Shown here: in pieces, positions 30,599 to 40,567 of the stretch
Numbering within the stretch: the first letter of the stretch is position 1
Layout of the letters: every line of letters begins with the position of its first letter
DNA from: Stentor coeruleus
Taxonomy: Eukaryota; Ciliophora; Heterotrichea; Heterotrichida; Stentoridae
Direction: 5' to 3'
Assembly (NCBI GenBank): GCA_001970955.1
Contig: MPUH01000001.1
Location: 62,001 to 126,000, forward strand
Length of the DNA: 64,000 nucleotides
The notes under the pieces: generated by a model
What the model was told of the DNA's origin: nothing
Seen by the model: only the letters and a program-made list of their open reading frames with translations
The model's database searches: none
Made by a program: the position numbers and the translations under genes

Positions 30599-31481
30599 TT
30601 ATAATCCTCTTACAAACTCTTATTTTTTCCATTTATAGTCTTTTTTAAATCCTTATTTTATAACTTATCTATTTTCTAACTATTCTGTCATAACAGCTTC
30701 CATCTAAAATTTTTGTCTGGCTTTTAATTGCAAATAACCTTCCATCCAGCAATTTCTTCCACCTGTGTTCAAACAATAAATCAAATTTTCTGTTTTTTCT
30801 ACAGTCACACTATTTTTCTCAGCAATTCTATTCGACATAATAGCATTAGCATACTCCTCGTTATGAAAAAAAAATTCCTTCGCGATAATAGCAAAATCTC
30901 ATGAATAAATTCTATTACTGAGTATAAAAACTATAGCAAAATACAATCCAACCATCCTAATAAATTTAAATATGCTCCTTCAATCTGTTCTTCAAATAAA
31001 ATTATACCCCTTTTATTAATAACCAAACTTCTCCATTCGAACACTCAAGGGTTAAATTTAGATGTAATATTTTTAGAAACCATGCAGAAACACCTGAAAA
31101 ACAAGCTGAAATTCAAAAGAGGTCATAAAAAGTAAAAAAGAACTCCAGGACTTCAGAAGAACAAACACACACCTGAAGCTGAACAAGGAAAATCGAAAAG
31201 AAAATCGAAAGAGAACTCGCCGCAAAGACAGTAAAATTAAATGAAACCTTATAAATTGTAAAATGTGACATAAAACATTTTAATTAACCATACTCAAAAA
31301 CTCTCTAAAAATATTTTTTTTAATCATTAGCACCTACATTATGATAATTTATAAAATAAAACCTTAATACCCAATCTTAAATTCATATCCTAATAAAATC
31401 TCTTTCCTATATCCTCAAATAATCATTTTCATCAATTTCCCAATCAAAATCTGTTGCCATGTCAACACTTCATATACAAAA
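30599..31481. other. Intergenic with gene relics
   Basis: Holds the minus-strand fragment at 30704-30898 (listed separately) and, on the + strand near 31080-31230, a Lys/Glu-rich coding-like patch (for example EAEQGKSKRKSKENSPQRQ) broken by stops. The rest is AT-rich leader of the TBC gene. Confidence 0.4.
30704..30898 (-). pseudogene. Orphan coding fragment, 64 codons
   Basis: Open on the minus strand and coding-like (DFAIIAKEFFFHNEEYANA through EGYLQLKARQKF), but without a start codon at its head and directly preceded by a TGA. It probably is the 3-prime end of a lost gene. No family recognised. Confidence 0.35.
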
Positions 31482-33183
31482 ATGGACCTAAATGAATGGA
31501 AAAAGTTATTAAACATCCAAGAAACTGACATTATACAAATTATTACAACTCTTGATTTACCAAATCAACGGATAATAGCAAGTGATGTTGATCGTACAAG
31601 GACAAATATCTTATCTCCAGAAGAAAAATCCCAATTAGAACTTCTTTTAACATTTTATTGTAAAGAATTTAACACATCATACAAACAAGGTATGAATGAA
31701 ATCATGGCTCCTTTTCTCTTAATGGCCAGAGAAGGTCTTTCATTAAGTTCAGTTTATTTAGGGTTTAAGAATTTCCTTCATAAACACCTGCCAACAATGT
31801 TTGCAGACCAAAGTTTTAAACCTTTACAAGCCATGTTTCTGATATTTAGACTACTTTTGAGGTACTTCGACCCACGATTAAGCACATTTTTCTTAATCAA
31901 TCATGTTGAGCCTCAGGCATTCGTAACTTCATGGTTTATAACTTTATTTGCAGCTAAAATCAGCAATTTGAACTGTCTTTATTATCTTTGGAAAGAGATT
32001 ATATATGAAAATGATCAACTTTTTCCTTTATACTTATCTTTGGCTATAATCCAAAAAAACAGAGATAAAATCGCTTGTTTCCAAGATAAAATCGTCCCTC
32101 AAGTTATTTCGCAGATTTCTCTTGATGATTTAGATGAACTTAAGATTATTATTAATAATGCAAGGCAAGTTAAAAGAAAATTGCCTTATTCTATAGCTGA
32201 AAAGCTCATGAGTTATGATATTTTTAACCTTGAGCATATTGAAGATATTATAAAAAATTTAGAAAAAGAGCCATGTTTGACGATTCTTCCACAGGAAATT
32301 GTACATAGAGCTTATCCTGAGGTAAATATATGTAAATGTAATGATTTACAGTGTCCTTGGAGGAATGAAACTGGACATAGAGTACCTTTGGTTGTTATTG
32401 ATTGTAGGACTTTAGAAAAACAGAATGCTGGGATTTTCCCTAATTCTGTGCTTCTTAGTGAGGCTGCGTATAGTGATTCTGAGTATATGCTGAATTTTCC
32501 TGATCAGTTTATACCTATGAGAGGATAAATTTAGTTTTGATCTAAGTCAATCTGTAAGTGAAAAAAACAACATCACACAAAACATGCTTGAAAACCTCCT
32601 CCAAACCTTCTTAATGAAAGGTTTTCCTTATATAAGTTTTCTTGAAGGAGGTTTTGAAATGACTCACAATTTTGCTCAATCCTTAAACGTCTACCTAGAA
32701 AACCACGAAAAATCCTCATGTAAAATATGCATAAAAAACTCAAAAGGTAAAACAAACTCACCAATTCAAAAACCTTGGAGAAAAATCCAACACCCAATAA
32801 TTCAAGAATTCCGTATAAATAAAATCCTTATGTCAAGAAAAACTTCTTTGAATAATGAAAAGTTTTTATTTTTATGTCATAAATATGAAAACAATCATTC
32901 AAGTAAAGAATATTATATGATAAACTTAAGCCATCAATGGTTTGGGTTAAGTATTGTTACTAATGAATTAGTCCAGGAAGTATTTAAAACTAAAATTTCA
33001 GGACTATGCAAATTGAGTTTTATTAAAAAAAATCCTAAGGCTGTTAATGTTAAATTTGAAGAAATACCAGATGATATGTTTTTTTTAATGAAGTCAGCAG
33101 ATGATGCTAAATTATGTGTGAGTCAAATTGCCAGGCTAAGTCAAGCACTTAAAAATGTTGAAGCTGGTTTGGCAACACTTTAG
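31482..33183 (+). CDS. TBC1D23-like protein: TBC, rhodanese-like and C-terminal PH-like domains (frame break at about 32520-32528)
   Basis: Two adjoining frames form one protein. The first (31482-32528, 348 codons) holds a TBC domain with both catalytic fingers, IASDVDR and YKQGMNE, then a rhodanese start VVIDCRTLEKQNAGIFPNS. After a +1 frame change close to the GGA-TAA at 32523-32528, the second frame continues KFSFDLSQSV, FLEGGFEM (end of the rhodanese fold), a disordered link and a C-terminal domain ending ARLSQALKNVEAGLATL, as in TBC1D23. TBC1D23 bridges endosome-derived vesicles to golgins at the trans-Golgi. No 15- or 16-nt intron fits the break; a one-base sequence error, a 28-nt GT..AG intron (32507-32534) or +1 frameshifting remain. 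Confidence 0.8.
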
Positions 33184-33834
33184 ATGTATATGATTGATTA
33201 TATTAGTATTAGTTAAGAATTATCGCTTGACTATTTTGAGAAAGGGAATAGCTTTGGAAACTGATAGCATATGAATACTTAATGAAGAATCTCAAATTGA
33301 TTAAAAAGTTGGTTTTTTCGCTATATTTTAACATAAAAAAAATCTCAAATTGATTAAAAAGTTGGCTTTTTCGCTATATTTTAACATAAAATAACTTAAA
33401 TCATATACCTTTTTGAATCTTTATATTTTATACAATTAAAAACTCTTAACAAACTTCATAAACACAATAAAATTCAGTAACTAAAAACTTAGCTTAATAC
33501 TCTATTGATTATTATTTTATTATCCTCATGAGTTTTCAAACAAACTTTAATTTATTAATAATCAAAATGCTGTCAATCCTTAAATCACAACATAATTAGG
33601 CAAATTCTAATTAACCATCTTAATTTTTCTAAATAAACAAATCCAAAATCTTAAATAAATATTCTACATCAATAATAAATTATAATTCTCTAGAATATCC
33701 ACAATAATTTATATAATTTAACATCTACTTAAATATTTTTATTATCATAGTATTAAATATATATTTAATAATCATAATACTTAAAATAGTTAGTCAAAAG
33801 TTAAATATATGCTTAATATGTTTATAAATATAAT
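33184..33834. other. Intergenic with inverted and tandem repeats
   Basis: AT-rich. Contains the left arm of a 33-nt inverted repeat (33203-33235) and a 53-nt tandem duplication (33288-33391). Confidence 0.6.
33288..33391. repeat. 53-nt tandem duplication
   Basis: The copy at 33288-33340 is repeated at 33341-33391 with one mismatch (GGTTTTTTCG against GGCTTTTTCG). Confidence 0.8.
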
Positions 33835-34302
33835 ATGTTTGAGAATTCAAAAAAAATGTTCAAACCCAAAACGAATCAAGTTTCAACAAGACGAAATAGT
33901 GTTGCTGATTATTGTGAGTCTCTTTTATTTCAAGATCCTTTCGCTAGTTTAGGAAAAAATTCATCTAAAAGACTTATCCCACTATCACCAAAGCTCACAT
34001 TACCAAAACTTAATTTAGCTATGCCTGCTTTGACAAAAAAAAGATCGGCACCATCACCGTTTCCAATAATGCCTAATACATTAATACAAGAAAATCAGAA
34101 ATCTGAATTCAAGGACAAATTATCAAAGACTCCAAATGATATTAAAGGGTTATCACAAAAAATCATCCCACAACGCATAAAAATTAAAGGGAGTATCTCG
34201 TTAATAGATGGTAGAAATGTTAAGACATGTCCAAAACAACGAAACAATGTAATAATTATAGATGGCAATGATGTGACATTTGGTATCGTAGAAAAAAAGT
34301 AA
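33835..34302 (+). CDS. Hypothetical basic protein, 155 aa
   Basis: Starts MFENSKKMFKPKTNQVS. It is rich in Lys, Pro and Ser and disordered, with an RRNSVADY phosphosite-like motif and a C-terminus ending VIIIDGNDVTFGIVEKK. No domain recognised. It is flanked by the 33-nt inverted repeat arms. Confidence 0.5.
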   Translation: MFENSKKMFKPKTNQVSTRRNSVADYCESLLFQDPFASLGKNSSKRLIPLSPKLTLPKLNLAMPALTKKRSAPSPFPIMPNTLIQENQKSEFKDKLSKTPNDIKGLSQKIIPQRIKIKGSISLIDGRNVKTCPKQRNNVIIIDGNDVTFGIVEKK

Positions 34303-35121
34303 AATTTAAACAAGGATAAATAAGATAATAAATATATGAAACTTTTTATGAATATCATTGTTTGATTTTTGGATATATTAAAGATATCTAACAAGGATCA
34401 TTATTTTTGATTTTAATGATTTTAAATCTTAATAGGTATATATAGTATTTTCTAATAATGAATTTTTTAAAGAATTACTTATGAATAGATCTATAAGGAT
34501 ATTAGCTTATTAGATTTCTTAAAGTTATTATATTTTTAGTGATACTAAAACTGACATGATATTTAAGCTTTTATCATATAAATATTCACTTTAAATAAAC
34601 CTATGGATTTTGATATTAGTATATTATATGATATATTATAATAATTATATGATATTTTAAAAAACTCACAGAAATATACAGTCGTCGGTTTGAAGAAAAA
34701 ATCAAATTACTAGATTATGAAATAAAAAAAAAAATCGATTCGCTAATTAAAGATTATATCCAAAGAATTCATATAAAAGAACTAAGCCAAATACCAACTA
34801 AATAAATCATTAAATAATTCATCATAAGATGAACAATAACCTAATTGTTATCATTATATTATATAACAAGTGCTGGACAATAGTCAAGCGATAATTCCTA
34901 ACTAATACTAATCATTACAATATCCCATAAAAATATCCCGTATCTTTACTTATAACTCTATATCATTAAATTAGAATCATTCTCATATAATATTTGTATA
35001 GCTCATATAAAAAACATCTTTACCAATATAAAACTTTATATCTAATCCAAAAAATCTTCCTTTATACCTAAATTTATAAGAAAATCCGTATCGCCATTAT
35101 CAGAATATATAGTTTTATAAA
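34303..35121. other. Intergenic with relic and inverted-repeat arm
   Basis: Very AT-rich. Holds the coding relic at 34653-34805 and the right inverted-repeat arm at 34879-34911. The last 150 nt are C-biased leader. Confidence 0.5.
34653..34805 (+). pseudogene. Orphan coding fragment, 50 codons
   Basis: Open frame reading SRRFEEKIKLLDYEIKKKI and ending ELSQIPTK, helical and charged. It has no start codon and is preceded by a TGA, so it looks like the tail of a lost gene. Confidence 0.35.
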
Positions 35122-36411
35122 ATGTCAAGCCCCAAAATGAAATTCAAACCTCAAAAAGCACAACTTTCTGTGAGTATTGGATCTTCAGTAAAAAAGCTTG
35201 TAATCTTTTGTTGGCTTAAAGTTTCAGAGCTCAAGCAAGAAATTCACAAAATCACAGGAATTCCTGTATCAGATCAGCGTTTATTTAATGGCCATGTTGA
35301 GCTTTCAAATAACAGGTCTTTAGAAGATTATTCACTTTTTGACAAATCTCGTAAAAATAAGCATCTCGTCCTTGAAGCAAAGCATTTTTCAGGTTCTTTT
35401 ATAAGAATAATCCCAGGGGCTTTGTGTTGTAAACTTCTCCAAGATATTATACATGAAGTAAATCAAGGATTAAAACTTAACCTTGCCCCAAACTTGTCTT
35501 GGGACGGTACAGGTGGGACTTATTTTATGAAAGACTCTCACAGAAATGTTAGAGGAGTTTTTAAGCCTATAGATGAAGAAGCTTATGCTCCATTGAATCC
35601 TAGAGGATATCAAGGCACTGAATCCTACCCTGGAATTAGATCAGGGATTTTATCTGGAGAGTCGGCATATAGAGAAGTTGCTGCATATTTACTTGACCAT
35701 GGGAACTTTTCAGGTGTTCCAGCGACTGCTCTGGTTGAATCTCAGCATAATCATTACAACTACAATCTTAACGAACCAGTTTCAGCTAAAAAAGGGTCAT
35801 TTCAGCGGTTTATTGTCAACAAAGGCTCAATTGAAGATTTCTCTCCAGCTATGTTTGATAAGTTTGAAATCCAAAAAATCGCAATCTTAGACATGAGAAT
35901 TTTAAATATGGACCGAAATGAGGGGAATATTCTAGTCGATAACCAAAAAAAGCTTATTCCAATTGATCATGGTTTATCAATTCCTGATTGTTTTGACATA
36001 AGTGAATATGATTTATGTTGGATGAACTGGCAACAATGCAAAGATCCTATAGAAGAATTATGTTTAGATTTTATCAACAGTATCGACCCTGTTAAAGATA
36101 TAACATTTTTAAAAGAAACTTTACCTTTTAGAGATAAATGTCTTAGAAATATAAGGATTTCAACACTTTTAATGAAGAAAGGGGCTAATGCTGGACTTAG
36201 TTTGAAACAAATAGGGTCGATTATGTATAGGGATGGATATGATCAGAATCCTTCTATTATTGAACAAGTTATAAAAAAGTCTCTTGGACTATATAAGACA
36301 ATTAATAAATCTTTGAGTACCAGGCTTAAGCTTGAAAAATGTTTATCAAAAAAAGTTACTTCAAGGTCTAGAGCACATTCAAGTAACGAAATTGATAGCA
36401 CATTCAAGTAA
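35122..36411 (+). CDS. Ubiquitin-like domain + phosphatidylinositol 4-kinase gamma-like kinase
   Basis: 429 aa. Residues about 14-90 are a ubiquitin-like fold (VSELKQEIHKITGIPVSDQRLFNGHVEL). Residues about 110-370 match plant PI4K-gamma (PI3_PI4 kinase fold): GTGGTYFMKD near the nucleotide loop, GVFKPIDEEAYAPLNPRGY with the catalytic Lys, MRILNMDRNEGNILV (catalytic loop) and PIDHGLSIPD (DHG in place of DFG). Plant relatives often act as protein rather than lipid kinases, so the substrate is open. The frame ends inside a 25-nt-period duplication (36372-36415), and coding-like sequence continues downstream in the same frame, so the true C-terminus is probably longer. Confidence 0.85.
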   Translation: MSSPKMKFKPQKAQLSVSIGSSVKKLVIFCWLKVSELKQEIHKITGIPVSDQRLFNGHVELSNNRSLEDYSLFDKSRKNKHLVLEAKHFSGSFIRIIPGALCCKLLQDIIHEVNQGLKLNLAPNLSWDGTGGTYFMKDSHRNVRGVFKPIDEEAYAPLNPRGYQGTESYPGIRSGILSGESAYREVAAYLLDHGNFSGVPATALVESQHNHYNYNLNEPVSAKKGSFQRFIVNKGSIEDFSPAMFDKFEIQKIAILDMRILNMDRNEGNILVDNQKKLIPIDHGLSIPDCFDISEYDLCWMNWQQCKDPIEELCLDFINSIDPVKDITFLKETLPFRDKCLRNIRISTLLMKKGANAGLSLKQIGSIMYRDGYDQNPSIIEQVIKKSLGLYKTINKSLSTRLKLEKCLSKKVTSRSRAHSSNEIDSTFK

Positions 36412-36415
36412 CGAA
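36372..36415. repeat. Direct repeat, period 25 (19 nt)
   Basis: AGCACATTCAAGTAACGAA at 36372-36390 and 36397-36415. The second copy supplies the stop codon of the PI4K-like frame. Confidence 0.85.
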
Positions 36416-36783
36416 CAACTGCGAAAACTCAATGTAGCACACCAGGTGAGATTGAATGTTCATTTGAAATAAAAATGACAATATCTGAAGAAAAAGAAGA
36501 AGATGATGAAGATGAGAATTTACATATAAATGATTATAGTGGATGAACATATAAATGACCATGTTTTGCTAAGTTGAATTCGAAAAGTAAAAAAACTAAG
36601 CATGAAGCTTTTGATAAAAAACTTTTTTATTATATGGAATCTTTTATTGAATTAGCAGTACAACAAAAAGTTAAAGATATATTGAGTAAGATTTATTTAG
36701 AATTTACTAATCCTAATGGACGTGTTAGGTCTGTTAGTGATGTGAAAAATCATGATGATTTTAATGATTATGAACTTTATTAG
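36412..36783 (+). other. Probable C-terminal continuation of the PI4K-like gene
   Basis: In the same frame as the kinase, this stretch reads CSTPGEIECSFEIKMTISEE, an acidic run, then KKTKHEAFDKKLFYYMESF and on to DDFNDYELY before a TAG. It is interrupted only by the TAA at 36409-36411 and two TGA codons that lie in or next to two 25-nt-period repeats. Codon-level texture is coding. Either the repeats are assembly errors or the gene tail has decayed. Confidence 0.5.
36522..36558. repeat. Direct repeat, period 25 (12 nt)
   Basis: ACATATAAATGA at 36522-36533 and 36547-36558. Confidence 0.75.
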
Positions 36784-37056
36784 CTTGTGAGATGGGTCAT
36801 CTCTTATAGCATAAATAAGTAAAATATTGATGAAATTAGTAAAGTAAAAGTGTGAGATTTTAAGTTTTATCGAGGTTATGTGAAGATTGGATTGCTTTGG
36901 AAGGATTTTGATGTATTTTATAGGTGAAATTTAATAGTAAAAATAAAGTAAATAAATTTTCAGGTTATATTAAAGGGTTTATTATACTTAAAACAGTAAA
37001 TATCAGTAATATTAGAATTTAAATATAAAATTGAATCTTAGGGCATATAATAAAAT

Positions 37057-37555
37057 ATGTCATTTAAAAGCAGTTCAACAGATAGTAGCCAAGAAGAAGT
37101 GTTAGATCAACGAAGGGGTGTTCGCTATACCTTCCTACTTGACCCTACAGCTGCTCAGTATTTTTGATGTAGAAGATTCAGGTGCTGATGAAACTTCTCA
37201 GACATATTTTCTGCAGTATTTCCCAGAGTCTAGAGAACAATCAGCCAAATTTTTCAGTCTTTCTCCTGCCCTTGCCAATGGAGATGTGCTTCCTTGTATA
37301 AAATGTTTTAGAAACAATCAGAATATTTATGCAATAGCAGAACCTGGAATGTCAAGAACAGTTCTAGAAGAGCTAATACTTACATCGAAAAAGATCGGTG
37401 GGAATATTTTGTATGTTACAATATCATGTGAACAACCAAATTATGTCAAATTATTCAAGGTTTTAGCATATGCTGGATTTAAGCAGATCAATCCTAGTGA
37501 ACAAGATGGAATATGCACTGCTTTAGCTATTGTTGCTATGATGAAGTTATGTTAA
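37057..37555 (+). CDS. OAZ: Ornithine decarboxylase antizyme, +1 programmed frameshift
   Basis: ORF1 (37057-37167) encodes 36 residues ending AAQYF then TGA. ORF2 is in the +1 frame and is joined by reading TTT then GAT, skipping T37165, giving 165 aa in all. ORF2 carries the antizyme domain: NIYAIAEPGMSRTVLEELI aligns with the LYIEVPGG...LLEFAEEQL segment of animal antizymes and ILYVTISCEQPNYVKLFKVL plus AYAGFKQINPS with HVFICFHKNREDRAALLRTFSFLGFEIVRPG. Antizyme binds ornithine decarboxylase, sends it to the proteasome and blocks polyamine uptake; polyamines stimulate the frameshift, closing a feedback loop. The size and the position of the shift near the start of ORF2 match the family. Confidence 0.8.
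37162..37168 (+). promoter_or_regulatory. +1 ribosomal frameshift site TTT-TGA-T
   Basis: The last zero-frame sense codon TTT (37162-37164) precedes the stop TGA (37165-37167). In the +1 frame GAT (37166-37168) follows. Most antizymes shift at TCC-TGA-T; variants with other P-site codons, including TTT, are known in some lineages. Confidence 0.75.
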
Positions 37556-38096
37556 AGAACGTTAGGTATATTAAATGGTCAGCATTTATTATGAGTGAAA
37601 TAATTAGTTGAGTAAGTTTTCATATGAAAATTTTGAATGTTTTAAGTGCTTTTTTTATAACAGAATTGAGGATTTTTGTGTTTTTGTGAAGGGTTTTGTT
37701 ATAAAGTGGAAGAGTTTATGATTTTTAACTAGGCTTTTTGAGTTTGATGATAGAAGTTGATAGTTATTTTTGGGTTTTTTTGTTGAGAGACTAAGCATGG
37801 TTAATGAGGTTTTAATAGTGTATTAGTTTGAGAAAAATTGCTTGGCGAAGATATTACAAGAAGCATTTTATTGGTGTAAATAATTATAAGCTTTTTATGA
37901 TGAAGAAAGGGGAATATTTAAAATGCGTTTCTAATTCAAATATACATAAAAAGCATATTTAAATCATAAAAATATAAACCACCTAATCCTACTCGTTTGC
38001 ATCTACATAAGTAAATTGATAAAACAATTCAAAAACAAATTTTATATCCTAAAAACCCATACCTTTACCATAAATTCTCCTTAATAATTTTATCTA
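37556..38096. other. Intergenic, convergent genes
   Basis: G-rich, C-poor until about 37920, then C-rich. No gene seen. Confidence 0.5.
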
Positions 38097-38726
38097 TTAC
38101 CCTAAAACATACGGATTCGTTCTTTTTTCTTTACCAATAGTAGTTTCTTCTCCATGTCCTGTAATAACTCTTGTATCATCAGGTAAAACCATTAATAAAT
38201 TCTTCAAACTACTCATAATCTTTTTACTATTTCCTCCAGGAAGGTCAGTTCTCCCAATTCCCCCAGCAAAAAGCGTATCCCCAGAGCATAAAAGTTTATC
38301 CATTTCAAAGTAAAAGCAAACCGACCCTTCTGTATGTCCAGGAGTATGCAAAACTTTGCCATTTCTCACAGGAATGCTATCATTATGACTAAAAAAATTC
38401 CTTGGCACTGGGATTACAGGAGGATTCCTAATACCTAAAAACATACATTGAAAAGGTAAAGACTGCCAAAGTTCTCTATCATCAGGATGGAAAAACACTT
38501 GGGCTTTAGTAAAACTTTCAATTTCATTACAAGCTAAGATATGGTCTAAATGAGCATGAGTGATTAAAATCCTTAGTATCTTGAAACCTCTGGTTCTAAT
38601 AATATTTATTATATCTTCTGGATTCCCACCTGGGTCAACAAGTACAGCTTCTAAGGTTACTGGGTCAGCAATTATACTCATATTGCAACCTAATATTCCT
38701 ACTGCTTGTGAGACTACTATTGCCAT
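38097..38726 (-). CDS. Metallo-beta-lactamase-fold hydrolase, glyoxalase II-like
   Basis: 209 aa. Metal ligands are in place: THAHLDH (about residues 56-62), HTPGHTEGS (about 118-126), CSGDTLFAGGIGRTD (about 137-151) and TGHGEETTIGKEKRTNP (about 188-204). This arrangement, with GHG.ETTIG..K..NP at the end and no extra C-terminal substrate domain, matches the short YcbL-like glyoxalase II subgroup. It likely hydrolyses a thioester such as S-lactoylglutathione using zinc or iron. No targeting peptide is seen. Confidence 0.88.
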   Translation of the reverse strand: MAIVVSQAVGILGCNMSIIADPVTLEAVLVDPGGNPEDIINIIRTRGFKILRILITHAHLDHILACNEIESFTKAQVFFHPDDRELWQSLPFQCMFLGIRNPPVIPVPRNFFSHNDSIPVRNGKVLHTPGHTEGSVCFYFEMDKLLCSGDTLFAGGIGRTDLPGGNSKKIMSSLKNLLMVLPDDTRVITGHGEETTIGKEKRTNPYVLG

Positions 38727-38835
38727 TTTAGTATTATTGGCTTGAATTTTATTTGTTTGTAAAAAATTATGGGTTTGGGATGGGGAAATTGCATATTTTA
38801 TCGATATTGAAGGATTTAAGTGTAGAGGTATATGC

Positions 38836-38960
38836 AGTTTGATATAAGTATATTATTAAAATAGTTATTGGATAAAGAAAATCAGATTTAATCATTTNAG
38901 TTTGATATAAGTATATCATTAAAATAGTTATTGGATAAAGAAAATCAGATTTAATCATTT
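38836..38960. repeat. Uncollapsed contig overlap around an N (position 38898)
   Basis: The 62 nt at 38836-38897 recur at 38899-38960 with one mismatch (TATTATT against TATCATT). Confidence 0.85.
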
Positions 38961-39101
38961 AATATTTTATAAGAACTAAAACCTAATAAGTCAATTGTAA
39001 AATTCCTATACAAACCCTTATCGACCCTATTAAAACAATATCATTCACATCATTATCCAAACCAAAATCCCTACAAAATGAATTCTGATTTATTCTTCAT
39101 A

Positions 39102-39152
39102 ATCTTAATAACTACATCATTAAATTATCTTAATAACTACATCATTAAATTA
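39102..39152. repeat. Tandem repeat, period 25
   Basis: Copies start at 39102 and 39127, each 25 nt and identical. Confidence 0.85.
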
Positions 39153-39245
39153 ATCTCCTATAAAAAATTAGCTAAAAGTATCTCAATATCCTAATATTCT
39201 CTATCATAAATCTCAAATAAAAAGTTTATATAAAATAAATTATAT

Positions 39246-39920
39246 TTACTCAGGAAAAACTGATTCCCAGCCTTTAATCGTCAATGAACTAACATCAACA
39301 GTTGGTGAACTGACAAATAAACGTGCTTGGTCTTGATGTGGATAAATTCTTAAATTATTAGTCCCAATAAGTATATTTTTAGGGGAATTCTGTGGTAGTG
39401 ACATTTTTTTCCTTATAATCCCAAAACTTTTAACTTTTTTATCTCTATGACTCAAAGTTTCTTGTTGTTTATAAACATTGTTTCTAAATTTAGTAACATG
39501 AATACCTGTTGGCTTATGATATCCAAGCATTGGCGTTCCATAACCGGAAAGTTTTCCAGGATTTTTTTGGCTTACTTCAAAGTTCTTTGGAGTTAAGCAT
39601 GTGGCAATATTTGAAGAACTTTTTGTTTTCGATATTTTCGCTTCGAGGAGTTTTTTACCTATTTTCAAACAATCTTGGTTAAGAGTTTTTCAAACAATAC
39701 ATATTGAGCCGATTTCTGCAAGTTTTTTTGATAAAGATTTACCTGATACCGAGCCCTTAGGAGTATGAATGAATTTTTTACCCTTGTCATTAGACATATA
39801 CGCAAATTCGATAAGTTTACTTTTAGGATTTTTTGGCTTAGGTATGATGTTCATATAAAACTCAATTGCTTCTTGAACTTTTTTCCTGCCAATGAGTTCG
39901 AAAGATTCATCAAAAGACAT
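39246..39920 (-). CDS. Hypothetical basic protein, interrupted by a period-25 repeat
   Basis: Starts MSFDESFELIGRKKVQEAI at 39920. A single in-frame TGA falls in a 25-nt-period repeat (39662-39698), after which the same frame stays open (KIGKKLLEAKISKTKSSS) to 39246. The product would be about 224 codons, rich in Lys, Ser and Gly, with no recognised domain. Because both halves share one frame and one style, they are treated as one gene. Collapsing the repeat by 25 nt alone would break the frame unless a further 17 nt (GTATTGTTTGAAAATAG) were also removed. Confidence 0.5.
39662..39698. repeat. Direct repeat, period 25 (12 nt)
   Basis: TTTTCAAACAAT at 39662-39673 and 39687-39698. Confidence 0.75.
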
Positions 39921-40567
39921 GATATTATTTTACTAAATAAGCTAATTAAAATACTTATGATAAATTAACTATAATGCATATAATATTATTTTATAGTGAT
40001 TATCATAAAGAAAAAATAAGTTGATCATTAATGCTTCTAAATATCCTAAAGGTTTAAAATTAAAATATAAGTTTATCGTATTTTTAAATGTATCTTCAGC
40101 TGATTATTCTATAAAACACTTCATTTTTATATAAAAAAACTACTTTGAAAATTTTGAATCATACAAAGTCTAATAGATCACAACACCATAGCAATATTAT
40201 TTTTATCAAAATATCTCTAAAGATATTTAAGCATTTTATCAATAATCTTATCAGTCAAAGGTATAGTTTTATTAAATAAAATCTATGAAATTATTAAAAA
40301 CTTTGCTTCAATCCTAAACTAATTTTAAAAATTTTAAGCAAAAATAAATCCTTAGAAAAACTCCAAGTTCATGAAAGTTAACTTCTTCCACACCCGACAG
40401 TCCAATTAACAAACTTCATAAACTCAACAATTTTATCAATTACTTCAGTAAGTATTCTTAATTTACCTTATCAAGTAATATCAGTATCCAAATTTCACAA
40501 TATTACTTTAACAAATACATTCATAATAAAAACCTTATACTAATAAACCTAACTATAAACTAGATTA
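39921..40567. other. Intergenic
   Basis: AT-rich. Nothing recognised. Confidence 0.5.

Larger units (their letters stand above)
33203..34911. repeat. 33-nt inverted repeat, arms 1.6 kb apart
   Basis: The left arm 33203-33235 and right arm 34879-34911 are reverse complements with one mismatch (core GAATTATCGCTTGACTATT on the left). Between them lie a small gene (33835-34302) and a coding relic (34653-34805). They could be terminal repeats of a nonautonomous DNA element or two copies of a short repeat in opposite orientation. No transposase or clear target-site duplication was found. Confidence 0.6.
38727..39245. other. Intergenic with assembly marks
   Basis: Contains a single N (38898) with duplicated flanks and a 25-nt tandem repeat (39102-39152). 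Otherwise AT-rich without genes. Confidence 0.6.

Noticed and set aside
37158-37172. 15-nt intron at the antizyme frameshift site
   Set aside because: GTATTTTTGATGTAG looks perfect, but removing 15 nt keeps the zero frame, which then meets a TGA within six codons and never enters the conserved ORF2.
38767-38958. Minus-strand open frame across the N at 38898
   Set aside because: It exists only because contig-end sequence is duplicated around the N.
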